Positions 1-34,187 of a DNA stretch of 64,000 bases are shown here, in pieces. The notes under the pieces are model-generated. The model was not told the origin of the DNA. It saw nothing but the letters and a program-made list of their open reading frames with translations, and made no database searches. The position numbers were made by a program, and so were the translations under genes. Origin of the DNA: Bolinopsis microptera (lineage: Eukaryota; Ctenophora; Tentaculata; Lobata; Bolinopsidae); NCBI RefSeq assembly GCF_026151205.1, contig NC_087079.1, positions 15,376,445 through 15,440,444 of the forward strand, read 5' to 3'. The first letter of the stretch is position 1. Every line of letters starts with the position of its first letter.

Positions 1-66
1 TCAGGAAATGATGGGTATCGAGGTAAGAGCTAGGAAAACAAGTTTGATTTGACCACACTCCAGCAG

Positions 67-22111
<22,045 letters not shown>

Positions 22112-22762
22112 AACAGCCACATGTAACATGATTTATACAATACTTCATCTACGATCGAACATTCATCTTTGATTAGTGATAAGGCTCAGTGAAGTTCCCG
22201 AGCGTGTATTTTGAACTGTCGCTCACTTTCTGATGACAAGGCCCTCACTATCTATATGAGATTATTTAGATCTAAATTGAATGATTATAGAGATATGATC
22301 ATAGAGATATAGATCGTGGCCCGTGTGAATTTATACATATTACATAATGCAGCTCATGCAACGAAAACTAACTTCAACCAAGGATCGTCCTTCAAGACAA
22401 AATAATACATTTTGTATTAGTATTAGTATCAATTTCAAATAACCGTGTCCTATTGACAATTCATTGTTTTATTTACCAAAATGTGACTTTTACTTATTGT
22501 AAAGTTGTAAGGTTCTTAACATTCTCCTTTAACGACTTGGTCTACTCAGTTCCTGCTATTCTGAAGTTAATGGGTCAGGAACCTACGGATTAAATAACAT
22601 TTTTTAAATCTCAATTTCCCTAACTGATAATTATTAATTTTCCCAAAATGAAGCAATCCTATTTCATAAAAGATTAAGATTAAAAGGGTTATATTATTAT
22701 CAATAAGTTATAAGGTATAAAATGGTAATATTGTATTGTATTGTATTGTAGTAGTATTTATG
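22112..22762. other. Receptor 3' UTR and intergenic; nothing else seen
   Basis: Plain AT-rich sequence after the receptor stop. I see no clear AATAAA in the first 600 bases and no reading frame of note. Confidence 0.5.
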
Positions 22763-22770
22763 CTACTGAA

Positions 22771-23945
22771 GGTACATGTACTCAAGTTCGACACGCACTC
22801 TATTTCGACACGTATTGTAGTTCGACAAACCCTAAGGTTCGACTCTGTCGAACCAAAGCGTGCTACCTGGAATCAAGTTCGACACGTACTAAAGTTCGAC
22901 AAGATAACTTCGACTGTCGAACTAGAGTTTTGAAATCTCCGATCTCAAGCAACGATCCTTTACGAGCTTGTAATCTATTCGTTTGTTTGTTTTACACTTG
23001 TTTCATGCTGTTTAATTATGTGTGAATGTAATCTCTATAATACATATCTATGAATAATTAACATTGAATTGTCATACTCATAAGTCAATTGTTAGTTAGT
23101 CGTATTGTTAGCTACTCGTAAGTCAATTGTTAGTTACTCGTACTCCGTTTTATAGATCAAGATTGTAGAGTACGCTATATAAATATCTATATACCACATA
23201 CCACGGTAGAACGGTAATGCCTTACTCTTGATCAGATTGGGTGACGAGATCACTGATTGAGTGCAGAGATCACTGACGGAGTGCTCGGATCACGTATCCG
23301 ATGGATTTTGAAATGGTCATAACTCAGCCAAATTTTAAAAATGAACTTGAAACTTTGGGAAAGGTTTTAAATTATCAAGCCAAATGTGTGCAAAAAATTG
23401 CGAGTTCTTAGCTTAAAGCGTTCTTATTTTATGAAGACAATAGTGAAAAAGAGGGAGTGTCACGCCACGCCCACTGTAATTGGGCGTGGCTTACGAAACT
23501 TTCAGGAAATCTAAGTTTGACCCATATCTATAATCTCTGAAATTTTGGTGCAATTTGAAGACGAATTACGTTAGTTATTAAGAGGTTGCGTGTGGGTAGT
23601 CACTTTTGGGCCACCCTGTATTTTCCTGTTAGCTATACCAGGGTCCAGGACTGAGTGGCAAACAGGAGAATTAAAACTATAGTTATACTGAAAGGTTCTG
23701 GAATTTCTAACCGCTCATGCCTCATGGTTGCTAAATGTCAGAAAATTGTTTTATCTGCCATTGAACCCTGTGATCCTATGATGAGGACCCGGCAATAGCC
23801 ATTGGATCACAAGCAGAAACTATTTGTTGAACTAGAGTACGCTACCTGAACTCTAGTTCGACACGTACCGAAGTAAGACAGAGGTGATATCTGGCGAATT
23901 TAATTTGTCGAACTATAGTGCGTGCCGAACTTGAGTACGTAAATC
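22771..23945. mobile_element. Non-autonomous Mutator-type (MULE) element with 8-bp target duplication
   Basis: Inverted ends gtactcaagttcgacacgca (from 22778) and the reverse complement of agtgcgtgccgaacttgagt (to 23938), preceded on each side by seven less conserved bases and then the direct repeat CTACTGAA (22763-22770 and 23946-23953). The ends hold several copies of the word TTCGACA with GTAC spacers and a shared GCTACCTG block. An 8-bp duplication and long repetitive ends fit the Mutator superfamily, and the related ends at 41.9 kb lie next to a MULE transposase piece. There is no ORF inside. It contains a hairpin (ccacgccca/tgggcgtgg, 23464-23491) and a 60-base segment also found at 44.6 kb. 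Confidence 0.8.
23559..23620. repeat. Dispersed repeat, copy A (mariner-like end)
   Basis: gacgaattacgttagttatt, then gttgcgtgtgggtagtcact, ending gggccaccctgtat. A close copy is at 44602-44667. Reverse complemented it begins ATACAGGGTGGCCCAAAAGT, the look of a Tc1/mariner-type terminus. It lies inside the MULE-type element. Confidence 0.6.
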
Positions 23946-24123
23946 CTACTGAACACCACTAGTAATTTATCCATAAAGTTCAGAACGTGAGATGACTTTT
24001 AGTGAACGTATGGACAGAACATTTTTAGTGAACGTTCCGTACGTGCACTACAACTAAGTCACTTGAACTAGTAATACTACAAAACCTGCAACATCATACA
24101 CTTACTTGATTAGGTCTCCTCAA

Positions 24124-24289
24124 TCATTCGAGTGGCCTGCACCAATGAACTCCAGTTTGTCTCGTAATCTCCCTCCAGTGTTTGAGGTCGCTAGCCATCT
24201 CGCTTGCTCTTTCTAGATCTGTATCAGTGTTCCTGAAAACACTGCAGTATCTTCCAGCAAACATTTCATCCACATCACACAACTTACTT
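24124..24289 (-). CDS. Possible minus-strand terminal exon, unrecognised
   Basis: Reading on the minus strand after an AG at 24291-24290, a frame of about 54 codons runs to TGA at 24126-24124: LCDVDEMFAGRYCSVF, then ERASEMASDLKHWREITRQT. The end resembles the C-terminal tail of some LINE polymerases (DRxxWR), so it may be a LINE remnant and not a host exon. No partner exon is clear. Confidence 0.25.
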
Positions 24290-25720
24290 CTAATTGTATA
24301 AATTATATTTCAATCATTTTAGTGATCCTGATTTCGAATTCATTGTAAATTTACTTACAAAAGAAACAGGGTTATAGAGAACTCCAAACGCTTAAAGTTA
24401 ATATAATTTACAGTGTAATCAATAAATTTTGTTAAAACCCAATAAAATAATATCATTACATAAATAATTCACGTAGCACACTTCAGCAAATCAAGATGAG
24501 TCAAGACATCAACCTCGTATAAATGATAATTTTCAACTATGCGGAGGATTCTTCTATTCTTGGCCTTTTTCCTCTTAGGTGGCTGCTCTCCAAACGTATA
24601 GGCTGAGATCTTCCTATCCATCGAGGCCTGCTCCATCCGGACCGCTGCGAGTCTTATATAATATTCGTCTCATTAGTCGTCTAAGTTTCACAGTGCAATC
24701 TCTTCGTGTGGAAACAGTTGATCAGATCCCAGGTTATATTATACTTCAACCCGAAACCTCCTCCGAGAAACGAAGTGACGTCATCCGCCGACTATCTCTC
24801 GGTTGATTTGTACAATCTACTAGCTCCACAAAAATGTCTGATTATGTCGAATAATGTCGAATACAGATAAAAAAGTAAACATAGGATAATCATCCGATGC
24901 TCATTGCTATATTATGTGATTGGTCGGATCTGATCTGGGTCACGTGAGATAACTGCTTTTGGCCGCTAAGATGGGATGGACCAAGAATCAGCCCGTCCCT
25001 ATTATCTGCAGTTGTGATGATTGTTTGAACGTTTTGCTTGCCTGCTGTGGATTTTCAGACAGCCCAAGTATCACCCGTTAAATCACCTCTGAAAGCTATT
25101 AATATATCAAGGTATCTTTCAGAAAATCAGTGCGATTAGTTTTGTAATCGCACCGAATATGTTTTTGGTTGCTCCCCATTACTATAAGAAAAGGATGTCC
25201 ACAGTCCACAAGGTGGAATCTTGTCTCTATTTCTACAGAATTGGTAGTTTACAGTCTCCTGTCGTATACCAGCCCCCAGAGACAGGAAGTACCAACTTCG
25301 GTTGCTCTATCCAATACATAGCTCAAGCGTTAATTTGAATTTTGAGATTTTATTTGGGTAGTGTTTCAGAATAGTCTTTAGTGAAACTTCAGGACGTTGT
25401 AAAACTTGCTTTGGAGCACTTTTAGTCATGAAAATTGACCCATATGTCGTCATGTGACACATTTCGTGATAACTAGCTCAGGGATTGCTCACATATTACA
25501 AGCCAAATGAAACCCCTCGCCCAGTCCGTTAGTCATTAGCACCTAACCATTATATAGAAATTATACTAGCGTGAGTAATAGGTGTTTACAAACCTGAATC
25601 TAATTTAGCCAGGTGAACGATCCATTATGATTTTGGAAATCTATATTTGAAGTTGATGTCAAATTTCTGTAAGGAAAACTCAGAAAACTCTATTTTTATA
25701 CAGCTTGTATGTGCTACTTA
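24290..25720. other. Intergenic; one weak candidate exon
   Basis: A frame at 24579-24806 after an AG acceptor-like site encodes AALQTYRLRSSYPSRPAPSG and ends RRLSLG, and a short frame just upstream (from ATG 24539) reads like a signal peptide, MRRILLFLAFFLLGGC. I cannot join them by splice sites. The rest shows nothing. Confidence 0.25.
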
Positions 25721-25727
25721 TCTATGT

Positions 25728-25833
25728 TACTGAAGGAAGTTGGGACAAACTCTAAAGAGGAACTGCGAACCCTGGTGCGGGACAGGGATATATGGAGGGG
25801 GTTCTCTGGTGTATATCGGACTTAGTTCGGACA
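25728..25833 (+). mobile_element. LINE C-terminal tail fragment
   Basis: Translates to LKEVGTNSKEELRTLVRDRD followed by IWRGF, a pattern like the last residues of RTE/CR1-type LINE polymerases (xxDRxxWR). It abuts the TAG microsatellite and is probably the remnant of a different copy from the LINE that follows. Confidence 0.4.

Positions 25834-25875
<42 letters not shown>
25834..25875 (+). repeat. (TAG)14 microsatellite
   Basis: Perfect TAG repeat at the 5' boundary of a truncated LINE. A shorter TAG run (27616-27627) sits near that element's 3' end. Confidence 0.98.
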
Positions 25876-25876
25876 G

Positions 25877-27615
25877 AGGAGTCGCTAAATTGGTCAGATC
25901 ATATAAACTATATCGGGAAGAAGGTTTCCAAAGTTAATGGTGTGCTTTATCAACTTCGTAAAACCGCCCCTAAAATGTTAAGAATTGCTATTTTTAATGC
26001 ACTCGTACAGTCGCATCTCTCCTATGGGATCACGGTTTGGGGAAGCAGCACAGCAACTAATAAGTTGAATAAACTTTTTATCAATCAAAAAAAGGCATTA
26101 AGAAATGTGTTCGGGATTCGCAGAGTTAACAAACATCAGCAAGGAAATACGAAGCGTGTTTTCAGTGAAAACAAAGTGCTTACCGTGTATGGACTTTATC
26201 ATAAATTTATTCTCACTGAGGGATTTCAGGTAGTGCATGCTGGTGGTTACCCAACGTTACTAAGAAAACACTTTCAAACTTCAGCTGTTAACGATAAACG
26301 GCTTATTTGTCCTAGAGTGTATTATAAAGATAATATGCACAACATGTTATACGCTGTTCCCAGAATCTGGAATGCTGTTAACAACTCAAGTTATCTCACT
26401 AGAAATATTACCACAATTTCATCCTTCAAGAACAATATTAAGCAGTTCATTCTCATGTACCAATCTAATGGTTCAAATAACACATGGGAACCATCCAATC
26501 TTGATGCGCAAACATTTTTTGTCACTGCATCTAAGAACCCCGAGTCATACTCAGTTACACGTTAACACCATGCATGTTGTTACCATATTGCATGTTTTTG
26601 ATATTTTGGCATGTGACTGCATGTACATTTACATGTTCAAATTGGACATTTTTTAGATTCTTATTCAAGCTGGGTAATTCCGACTGCATGTGCATGTTCA
26701 TGTTCAATTTGTGACAATTCTTATTCAGTGTGTGTGATCATTTGAGCTGCGTTTTTAGCTGTTTTACCTTGCTTAATGTTCTATTTTGAATCTTAAATTA
26801 CCCCCTGAGGGGCATAGCTCCAACACTTCCCCCTCATTAAACGCCCCGTTTCTTTACTATGTGGGGGTTTGATAACCCCCCCCCCCCCCCCATTTTCCGT
26901 AACCTTATTTCAGCAGCTTTTCTCACTTGGTGTCACACAGTACATGTATTGTGCGACACCGGGTGAGAAGAGTCAAACGGGGTTCGAGATGCTCGGGTTT
27001 AAGATCACCAGATTACCTGATCTTACTGGAAGTCACAACTTTGACACTACACCTAAAGCATGGACGCATACGGGAAAACTCTCTGCATCCTGATGCTGAC
27101 TATTCCCTCATCTTTCTCACTGATAGCAAATTTATCCCTACTCTGCTATTACTACTAAGCTACTGCCTACTACTCTAGTTACCCTGTCTTGACTACCTTT
27201 TGATTGGGTAGCTAGTTGAACTTTATTATTTTATTATGGACACATTGGATCTCTGTTAATAACAATTTTTGACATCTGTTGTAATACAGTAATGTATGTG
27301 ATTTTCGCGTTTTTCCTCATTTATTCTGATCATGGATATTGATTGATACTAAGATTTTCACATTTATGAGAGTTTTTGAATTTTGGTCGCGTAATTTTGA
27401 TTTTATTTGATTTTTGAACAAAATCTTTATTTAATTAGATTTCACTTTTTTTTTGACCAGTGGCTTACAAGCTTCTGGGTCCTGTTTTGAATTTTTTTGA
27501 GTGGATTGTTAGGGCCCTGGCATTTGCCGACAAAGCGGTTTTTATTTTTATGTTTTATAATCCTGTTGATTTGTATATACCGTTTTGAAAATTTTTCAAA
27601 TCTTCAAATCTAATC
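25877..27615 (+). mobile_element. 5'-truncated LINE (CR1/L2/Rex-like), thumb to C-terminus plus 3' UTR
   Basis: An intact frame from the start of the element to TAA at 26563-26565 gives LNWSDHINYIGKKV, then IFNALVQSHLSYGITVWGSS, KLFINQKKALRNVFG and PRIWNAVNN, the thumb and C-terminal region of CR1/L2-type reverse transcriptases. The endonuclease and polymerase core are missing by truncation. About 1.05 kb of non-coding sequence follows, with a C run at 26876-26891, and ends near a short TAG run that mirrors the TAG repeat at the 5' boundary. The family differs from the LINE at 50.5 kb. Confidence 0.8.
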
Positions 27616-27632
27616 TAGTAGTAGTAGTTGTA

Positions 27633-27943
27633 AAAACCAAATTTTTCTCTGGCCGTGCAGAAAACGCAGCTCATTTTGTGCATATAAAACCAAATTTTTC
27701 TCTGGCCGTGCAGAAAACGCAGCTCATTTCGTGCATATAAAACCAAATTTTTCTCTGGCCGTGCAGAAAACGCAGCTCATTTCGTGCATATAAAACCAAA
27801 TTTTTCTCTGGCCGTGCAAAAAACGCAGCTCATTTTGTGCATATAAAACCAAATTTTTCTCTGGCCGTGCAGAAAACGCAACTCATTTTGTGCATATAAA
27901 ACCACATTTTTCTCTGGCTGTGCAGAAAACGCAGCTCATTTTG
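27633..27943 (+). repeat. 53-bp tandem repeat, about 5.9 copies
   Basis: Units start at 27633, 27686, 27739, 27792, 27845 and 27898, each aaaaccaaatttttctctgg followed by ccgtgcagaaaacgcagctc and a variable attt(t/c)gtgcatat. Copies differ by one or two bases. It lies directly after the LINE 3' region. Confidence 0.97.
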
Positions 27944-30900
27944 CAGCAAGGCCGGTTGCACAATGCGCACATTGAAAATACGGTTAAGCGGATCGGCTAG
28001 CACATTAACCACATAATGCCACTCCTTCACGCAAGAGTGGGTAACTACGCCCAACTACCTTCCCAACAGCCAAGCCAGCTAAATATTATTAACCTAAACC
28101 AGTGCCTGTGCAGTGCACCATTGCTGTATTTTTACCATAAAAGTTAACGAAAATTAAATAATTAAATCAGCTGAAATTGTTCGTGGTGGTTGTCTAATCC
28201 GATCCAGGGCTGAAACGCTGAGTAACACATGTCAGGGGATATTTCCGCGTAAAAGGACACGCGTCAGCTCAAGGATAGAGGAATCAAATAAAGGGTTGAG
28301 TCTGTGGGGTTCACCGCAGATTTAAAGTCGCTGCTCCCTGATCGCACATGCTCATTTTGTAAAGTATGTTAGATAGTATTGTATCTTGAGCAAAATATAA
28401 TTCCTTTCCTGATAAGAGCCTTTTCCTTGTCGCAGCAAACGGGATCGATACAAATTTTGCCCAAGAAAGTAGAAACAGTACAATTATGCGACTCATAAAT
28501 AATGTCCCGATCACGATATTACATTATATTATATTATATATATTATTATATTACAAATGTCTACTTCATTGTGTTGGTAAAGAGCATTAATAGTAATACT
28601 TGTCCAATTATTGTTTGCCTTTAACATTCCGATCGAATAAACGCTAGGACTTAAGGACAGGTCCAAGCAAGGTTTACATCTAATTGCTTGTCCTCGGAGA
28701 AAGACTACTCGTATGACAGTTATTTGAGGGTGAATATCGTCAGACCTTGTATCACATATGTTGTGTAAGGTATCTCTAATTACCTTATCTGTTGCCGATC
28801 ACGGTATGACATTTACAGTTCCCATACTTCTTGGAAAGGGATATTTTGAAGGTGTAGATGGTCCTGCCATAGGTCCGAGCCGAAACTGGGTTCCTAGAAT
28901 GAGCAGCCAGCCTGACCTTTAAAAGGCAGGTTCTCCCACTACAAGCACCATCTTCTCCGTTCACTGACAACTATTAAAACTTTGTTCTTTCCTGTTCACC
29001 GGGTACGGTTTTAACCTAGTCTCCAAATCGTCTGCACGGTTCAATATTTGTTCAATTTAACCGTTCATTAATAATAATATGAGCCTGCTACTATTACTAG
29101 AGCACTTGGATCGATGGGTGGGGTTTTTGCTTGAGCAACCAAGTCCACATCGTCACACCGATATCCTAAACAATAACAAAAAATGTTTGCACTGTTTAGC
29201 AAGGACGCCTAATTACTATTCGATACCAATATTAGAGCCTTGGAGTTGGGTCTTCGTCCATTATTCGAGCTGAAAGTCATTGTTCGATACGAATAATTAA
29301 ACTTGAATATCACGGTTGTTGTAAATTTTGCAATATCAAAAGAAATAGTAAAAGGAGTGGGTCAAACAATGATGTATTGAGAAATAAAACTGATTCAATA
29401 GTGACGATCCTCATAGGTTTACTACGTCAACAAAAAAGTTCTTCCATCCAGATCTATAAAAAGGCACAAAAATAAACACATCTTAAAACTCATTTATTTT
29501 CTGCTCGTAGTTTCACAACCTTGCCTCGTAAGTCATCGACTTTTTAGCTCAAAAGTTTTGACATAACCTCTCGAGACAAAATGTTCAACTATTTTAAAAA
29601 CGTGAAGATCAGCACATGATCTATGACATAGAATGCAGTACCCCTAAAATAAGCACTCTAAATTGAATCTTACGAAAAGAGCCGTTCGAGATCCGAGAAT
29701 CTCATTTCTTTCTGCAGAACATGCAAGACAGAAAATACGGCACTTCCTTTTGTCAATCGGTGAAGTTTTATATGTTTTGTAAGTGCGGTCCCGTTTAACG
29801 ATTTACCTGTTCTTAAAAGTCACCTCAACCATAGCTACCGCTGTTCCATTTTTAATTTACTAAATATCCAATATTACGTTCATCGAGTCAAGACCCTTGA
29901 CTAATTTTACAAGCGCTATTGTTATTAAAATTCAAGTTCATACTAGCCCATATTAATAGTCGTAATGAACGCAGGTACCTACCACATTAGTCGTTCAGTT
30001 CATAAACATTAAAAATATAGGTAATACATTACATAATACAGAGGATTAGTTTTCATGTACCGAACATTTAGGAACCAAAAGAATTGTACGGGATCATACA
30101 CCTATACCGTTCTTTGCAGTGTTTCTAACTGTAGTATTACTATTACATTTATCTTCTCTGCTTCATGGTTCTGTGTAAACCAACCTAATTGTTATCACGA
30201 AAATCCGATTAAGCAGCATTAAATTGTATTATTTGGCTCAGCTTAATTTTATCTAGTTAGTTGTGATGTTATCTGATCCCCAAAAATATATTGTTTGCTC
30301 GGTTGCAAATGAAAAAGAAAAAAACTTCATCACTTGATCAATGAAACGTCTCACGATCTTTATTTAGTCTTTAACTTCGTCCAAATGCCCAGAGAGAAAG
30401 ACCAAGCGTAAAGACATTCCCATCTAGGAAGTATAAAAATACACCTGAACTGTTCTTATCGATGAATTTAGACTGTGGGATCAAACAGTAAGACGTTGCC
30501 GATAAAAACCCTTAGTTCATTAGCAGTTTCTTGGAAGGGAGTAATTCTGTATAACTGTTCCTGTGAACGTTGAACAGTATAAAACCATCAGATGACACGT
30601 GAACTTTACTTGATTTTTTGCAGTCTACAGTTTGTTTCCGCTCCCATTGACGTGAATCGTGCAGGCTCGAAATTCTTTAGAAGCTGTGATTGGATTAGCG
30701 TTAAACGATCAATATTATGTCAGTGTCAGCTATATTTAGTTTAGAAGATTTGACTCCATGATAAAAGCAAATCACGGCTATAACGATCATGTTCAGACTC
30801 AGTTAAAACCATAATTTGTATAGTTTTCTCAAGCCATGATCTTACCCACTGCTATGTAACCCGGCCACGATAAATTATGACCCTAAACCCTTTGACATAA

Positions 30901-30960
30901 TTTAGCTGTTGCAATTTGAAATTCGAAACGTTACACGGCCATGGCCTACCAAAGTACCTA
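27944..30960. other. Intergenic; no gene seen
   Basis: AT-rich, no exon chain, no RNA gene I can recognise. A small AT-rich run (tatattatattatatatatt) lies near 28520. Confidence 0.5.
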
Positions 30961-30979
30961 GAGAGACACATAATTCGGG

Positions 30980-31330
30980 CTCAGGGCCATGACACTGCGG
31001 TGAAAGGTGAGCCATAAATTTAGGATGAGAGACGACGTGATAAGGTGGGGTTGGGTTGTTTCGTCAGACATTTGCCCATATGACATGTTTATCTATGTAA
31101 AGTCTGGCCTACCAGTCCTTGGCCCTAACAGAGTGGTGAAAGGGTTATCATAAACATTAGAAACTTAAACTGATGAAGCAAAATTAATGGCGCACTTGCA
31201 GATTATCGGACAGTCCCGACTTAAATTTTGGCCTCGTTACCGTTCTTATCGATAACAACACTAAATTAGTATTACCGACCCATGGCCTTATTTAAGAGTG
31301 GTGAAAGGCCGTTCGTAAACCCCAAATAGT
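30980..31330 (+). promoter_or_regulatory. Degenerate repeated motif GTGGTGAAAGG upstream of a small gene
   Basis: The word G(T/C)GGTGAAAGG occurs at 30997-31007, 31133-31143 and 31298-31308, each time after a GGCC(A/C)T-type word and before a (C/G)(A/T)TAAA-like word. Spacings are 136 and 165 bases. The cluster ends 0.4 kb before the gene at 31.6 kb. It may be a regulatory array or an old tandem duplication. Confidence 0.35.
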
Positions 31331-31646
31331 TGCATGAATGGAATAGGACACGGCCCAGTACTTCATGGCCTATGCAATACTGATTTGCACTGATAGCGAT
31401 AGGCGCGAGTCGGACAGCCGGTCTTGTAATCTGACTGGGTACGATAAGACCTGAATATATAATAAGTTAATAGGACCACATCACCCACTTTTATTTTTAC
31501 TTAATTGATTCTGCGAGTGATGATCGTACCCTAAAAATTCGAACTAACACCAATCGTACCTACGTACTTATTAATGGGTGTACTGGTTATGACTATGTTA
31601 TCATTTGGAATCTCTTAGCTCTGATCATTGTTTTTACTTTTTCCAG

Positions 31647-33076
31647 TTCATTTGATCGAATTAAACTGCCGTTAATCTAACGATCCCAACCGATACAGCA
31701 AGTTCAATTAGACAACACCAAGTCATGAGTTCCAGCAGCAACAACAACAAGAACAACAACAGCTTCGACAAGTACTGCAGCAGGCTGGGATATCCCCACA
31801 GCATGGCCAAGGACGCTAAAAGTAAGCTTGGAAACCAGGCGAGTACCAGTGAGCTCCTAGCAGCAGTGCTCAACAACGCCAAATCCAACAATGTACAGCC
31901 CAACCGATCAGCTCAACCAGGATATCTTCAGAGACAAGTTTGTTATTATTTCTTCCGCTCTATTGAGGGTCGTTTAATTCCAACTTCAGTCTGCTATTTC
32001 CAATTTTTATGAGGATTATTCGTTTGAACCGAGCTTATTTGCAGTGTTCGGTTAAACTAAGAGCTAACCAGTAGTAGGTTAAACGAAGAACTAACCAGTA
32101 GTGTTCGGCTAGAACTATAAAATATTTAAAACTTCATTTCTTATTTTATCATACCTTCATTACCAGGTTTTAACGTAAAATTATCTCAGGATTGTTACCA
32201 AAGCCCCCACGGAGCCCAGAAAGTACCAATCTGGATTCACAAGGATTCAGACAAGAACAAGAACAAGAAGAAATGAGGTGAGACATGATTTTAATTTGTA
32301 TCTTTAGACTTTTTAGACGTTGACATTCTTTTTACCCTACTACCGGCATCTACTCCACGGCCACGGGTTATCTATGATTTTTGCCTTTTTTTAAAGGCAA
32401 TATGACGTCACATTTAAAAAAGTTTATCTTTTAGAAAAATGAGCAAACAATTTCGAAACTCGAAAATTTGTAAAACGTTTCCAAGAAACCAAAGTGTCCG
32501 CAAACAAGCAATTCCGTTTTCCTAGAAATTTGAATATCAATAAACAGCGTCATATTGACGGTTTTCGTATGGCTTTGATAATTTGGTTAACATGATCTTA
32601 TACTGAAACATTCCCACGTCAAATTGTCAAAGTGACAGAAAAGTTTACTTTGCAGGGCCAAGGGGGAGTAAGAAGCACTGAATTTGTTGATTATCAGAAA
32701 CTCTAAATATAATATCGTATTTTTAAACGCTAAGCTGTGCCCACACTAGACATCACCTGAGCGATATTTTGCCTGTGTCAAAAACTTCAGAATTAGACGG
32801 ATAATATTCGAGAAAATTATTGACAGCCCCTTCCCTCTCGGCTGAAAAGTTTCGTTATCAAATAAGAATAATTAGTTTCATGCATGAAAGTCAGGGTCAT
32901 GGGAACACACAACTGTAACATAAAGCGATTGCAGATAAAATGAAGTCAAGCAAATAAATTTGACTCATACTTAATTTCATTCAATAACATGTCAAATCTT
33001 CAGGAGATACCCACACCAAGGAGCAATGTTTGTTCCAGATAAGAGTAGACGCAGAAGATTGCGAACGAGCTGTTGA
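31647..33076 (+). CDS. Small protein with Regnase/N4BP1-like N-terminal helical (UBA-like) module
   Basis: The CDS starts at ATG 31725, behind a good acceptor (ttttacttttccag, 31646) that implies a 5' UTR intron. Exon 31725-31937 encodes an Asn/Ser-rich start (MSSSSNNNKNNN), then FDKYCSRLGY, KSKLGNQAST and SELLAAVLNNAK. The spacing F..xLGY......LG..A.T.ELL resembles the conserved N-terminal module of ZC3H12/Regnase and N4BP1 proteins. The second exon has two possible acceptors: AG at 32189 gives a quick stop at 32276, while AG at 32203 keeps frame (PPRSPESTNLDSQGFRQEQE) and joins 33004-33076, ending SRRRRLRTSC. No PIN nuclease domain or CCCH finger is seen, so if real it is a module-only protein of about 118 residues. 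Function unknown. Confidence 0.55.
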
Positions 33077-33960
33077 CAGCTGAAGGATACGATCAAGAAG
33101 CAAATGATCACGAGTGAAGTGCTGAGGACGTTGAAGTGCACTCTATCTAGGATGATATGACACTGAAACTAGAAAATATTTGATAGACAATCGTGGTTTT
33201 AGCTTTTATTGGTTTTAAATTATTGCGTATTAAATTATTGACTGTCGATTCTACACTATTTCTTGCGTTAAGTAAGAGCTAGTAGGTACCTATATGAAAA
33301 TGTCAGTTCTGCCAACTGAACATTATCAATTATGGCTTGCTTTGGTAACTTGCTTCTAATACTATCCCATACTTAATATTCCTGATTTACTATTCAGCAT
33401 AGTTTTCACTGTAAAACTTATACATGGTTCTGCCCCAGTTTTCTCTACAGCTCAAGAAGAAATACGGATCTACCATTTCATTATCCTTAAAATTACTTTT
33501 AAACTTCTAAAATAATTTTTGATCTCTTAAAATATACGTAAACTAAAATCTTGAAAAGCGTCACCCGGAGAATATTACCCTCGGGATTATTGATAATGTA
33601 TTATATTATGATCTTATAACTTATTTAATCATTATTCATAAGGCATGTATTTTAATACATCAGATGACTTACGATCTTGTTTCATTTATTTAAATTAATG
33701 TCAACTCTCAAATTATGGGATGATGAAACTGCACTGGCTTTTCGGCCATGATATAATTGGCCTTGTTATTCTCTTCGTCTTTAACAAGATATGTCATCAC
33801 CCAATCAACACAGAAACCTTTCAATAACACAGTTGACGTCTTCGTTCAAAACGATTAAATTAGATTAGCATTAGATTCTAAGAGAGCCTGGATAGGAGTG
33901 ATAAACTACCTAAAACAAACGTCTAATATTATAATACTGTAAAATGCTTTAATCGTATCA
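33077..33960. other. Intergenic; nothing seen
   Basis: AT-rich sequence after the small gene, with no exon or repeat structure that I can support. Confidence 0.5.
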
Positions 33961-33984
33961 GTTCTTATGTACAACTCATCCTGC

Positions 33985-34187
33985 ATGCTGGGCAGTCCCC
34001 AAAATATTCCTTGAAAAACTAGATGTTGTTCACCGCAGACATCTTCGCACTATTTTGAATATAAAGGGATATAAAGTGCCCAGGAGTTATCTCCAACAAA
34101 ACTTGTATAAACGCTGCAATGCTGAACCATTGTCAGAAAAAGTGGCCCGTAGTCGGTGGTGTTTTGCGGGGTCCTGTTGACGGACCA
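33985..34187 (+). mobile_element. LINE reverse-transcriptase C-terminal fragment
   Basis: One frame reads KIFLEKLDVVHRRHLRTILN, then YLQQNLYKRCNAEPLSEKVA and RSRWCFAGSC, the FHRRxLRxIL..I motif and LY.R..AEPLS..I of LINE polymerases downstream of the RT core. The 5' side is lost and the frame stops near 34187. It is an old fragment. Confidence 0.8.

Noticed and set aside
27633-27943. CRISPR-like array
   Set aside because: Head-to-tail 53-bp units without unique spacers, in animal DNA.
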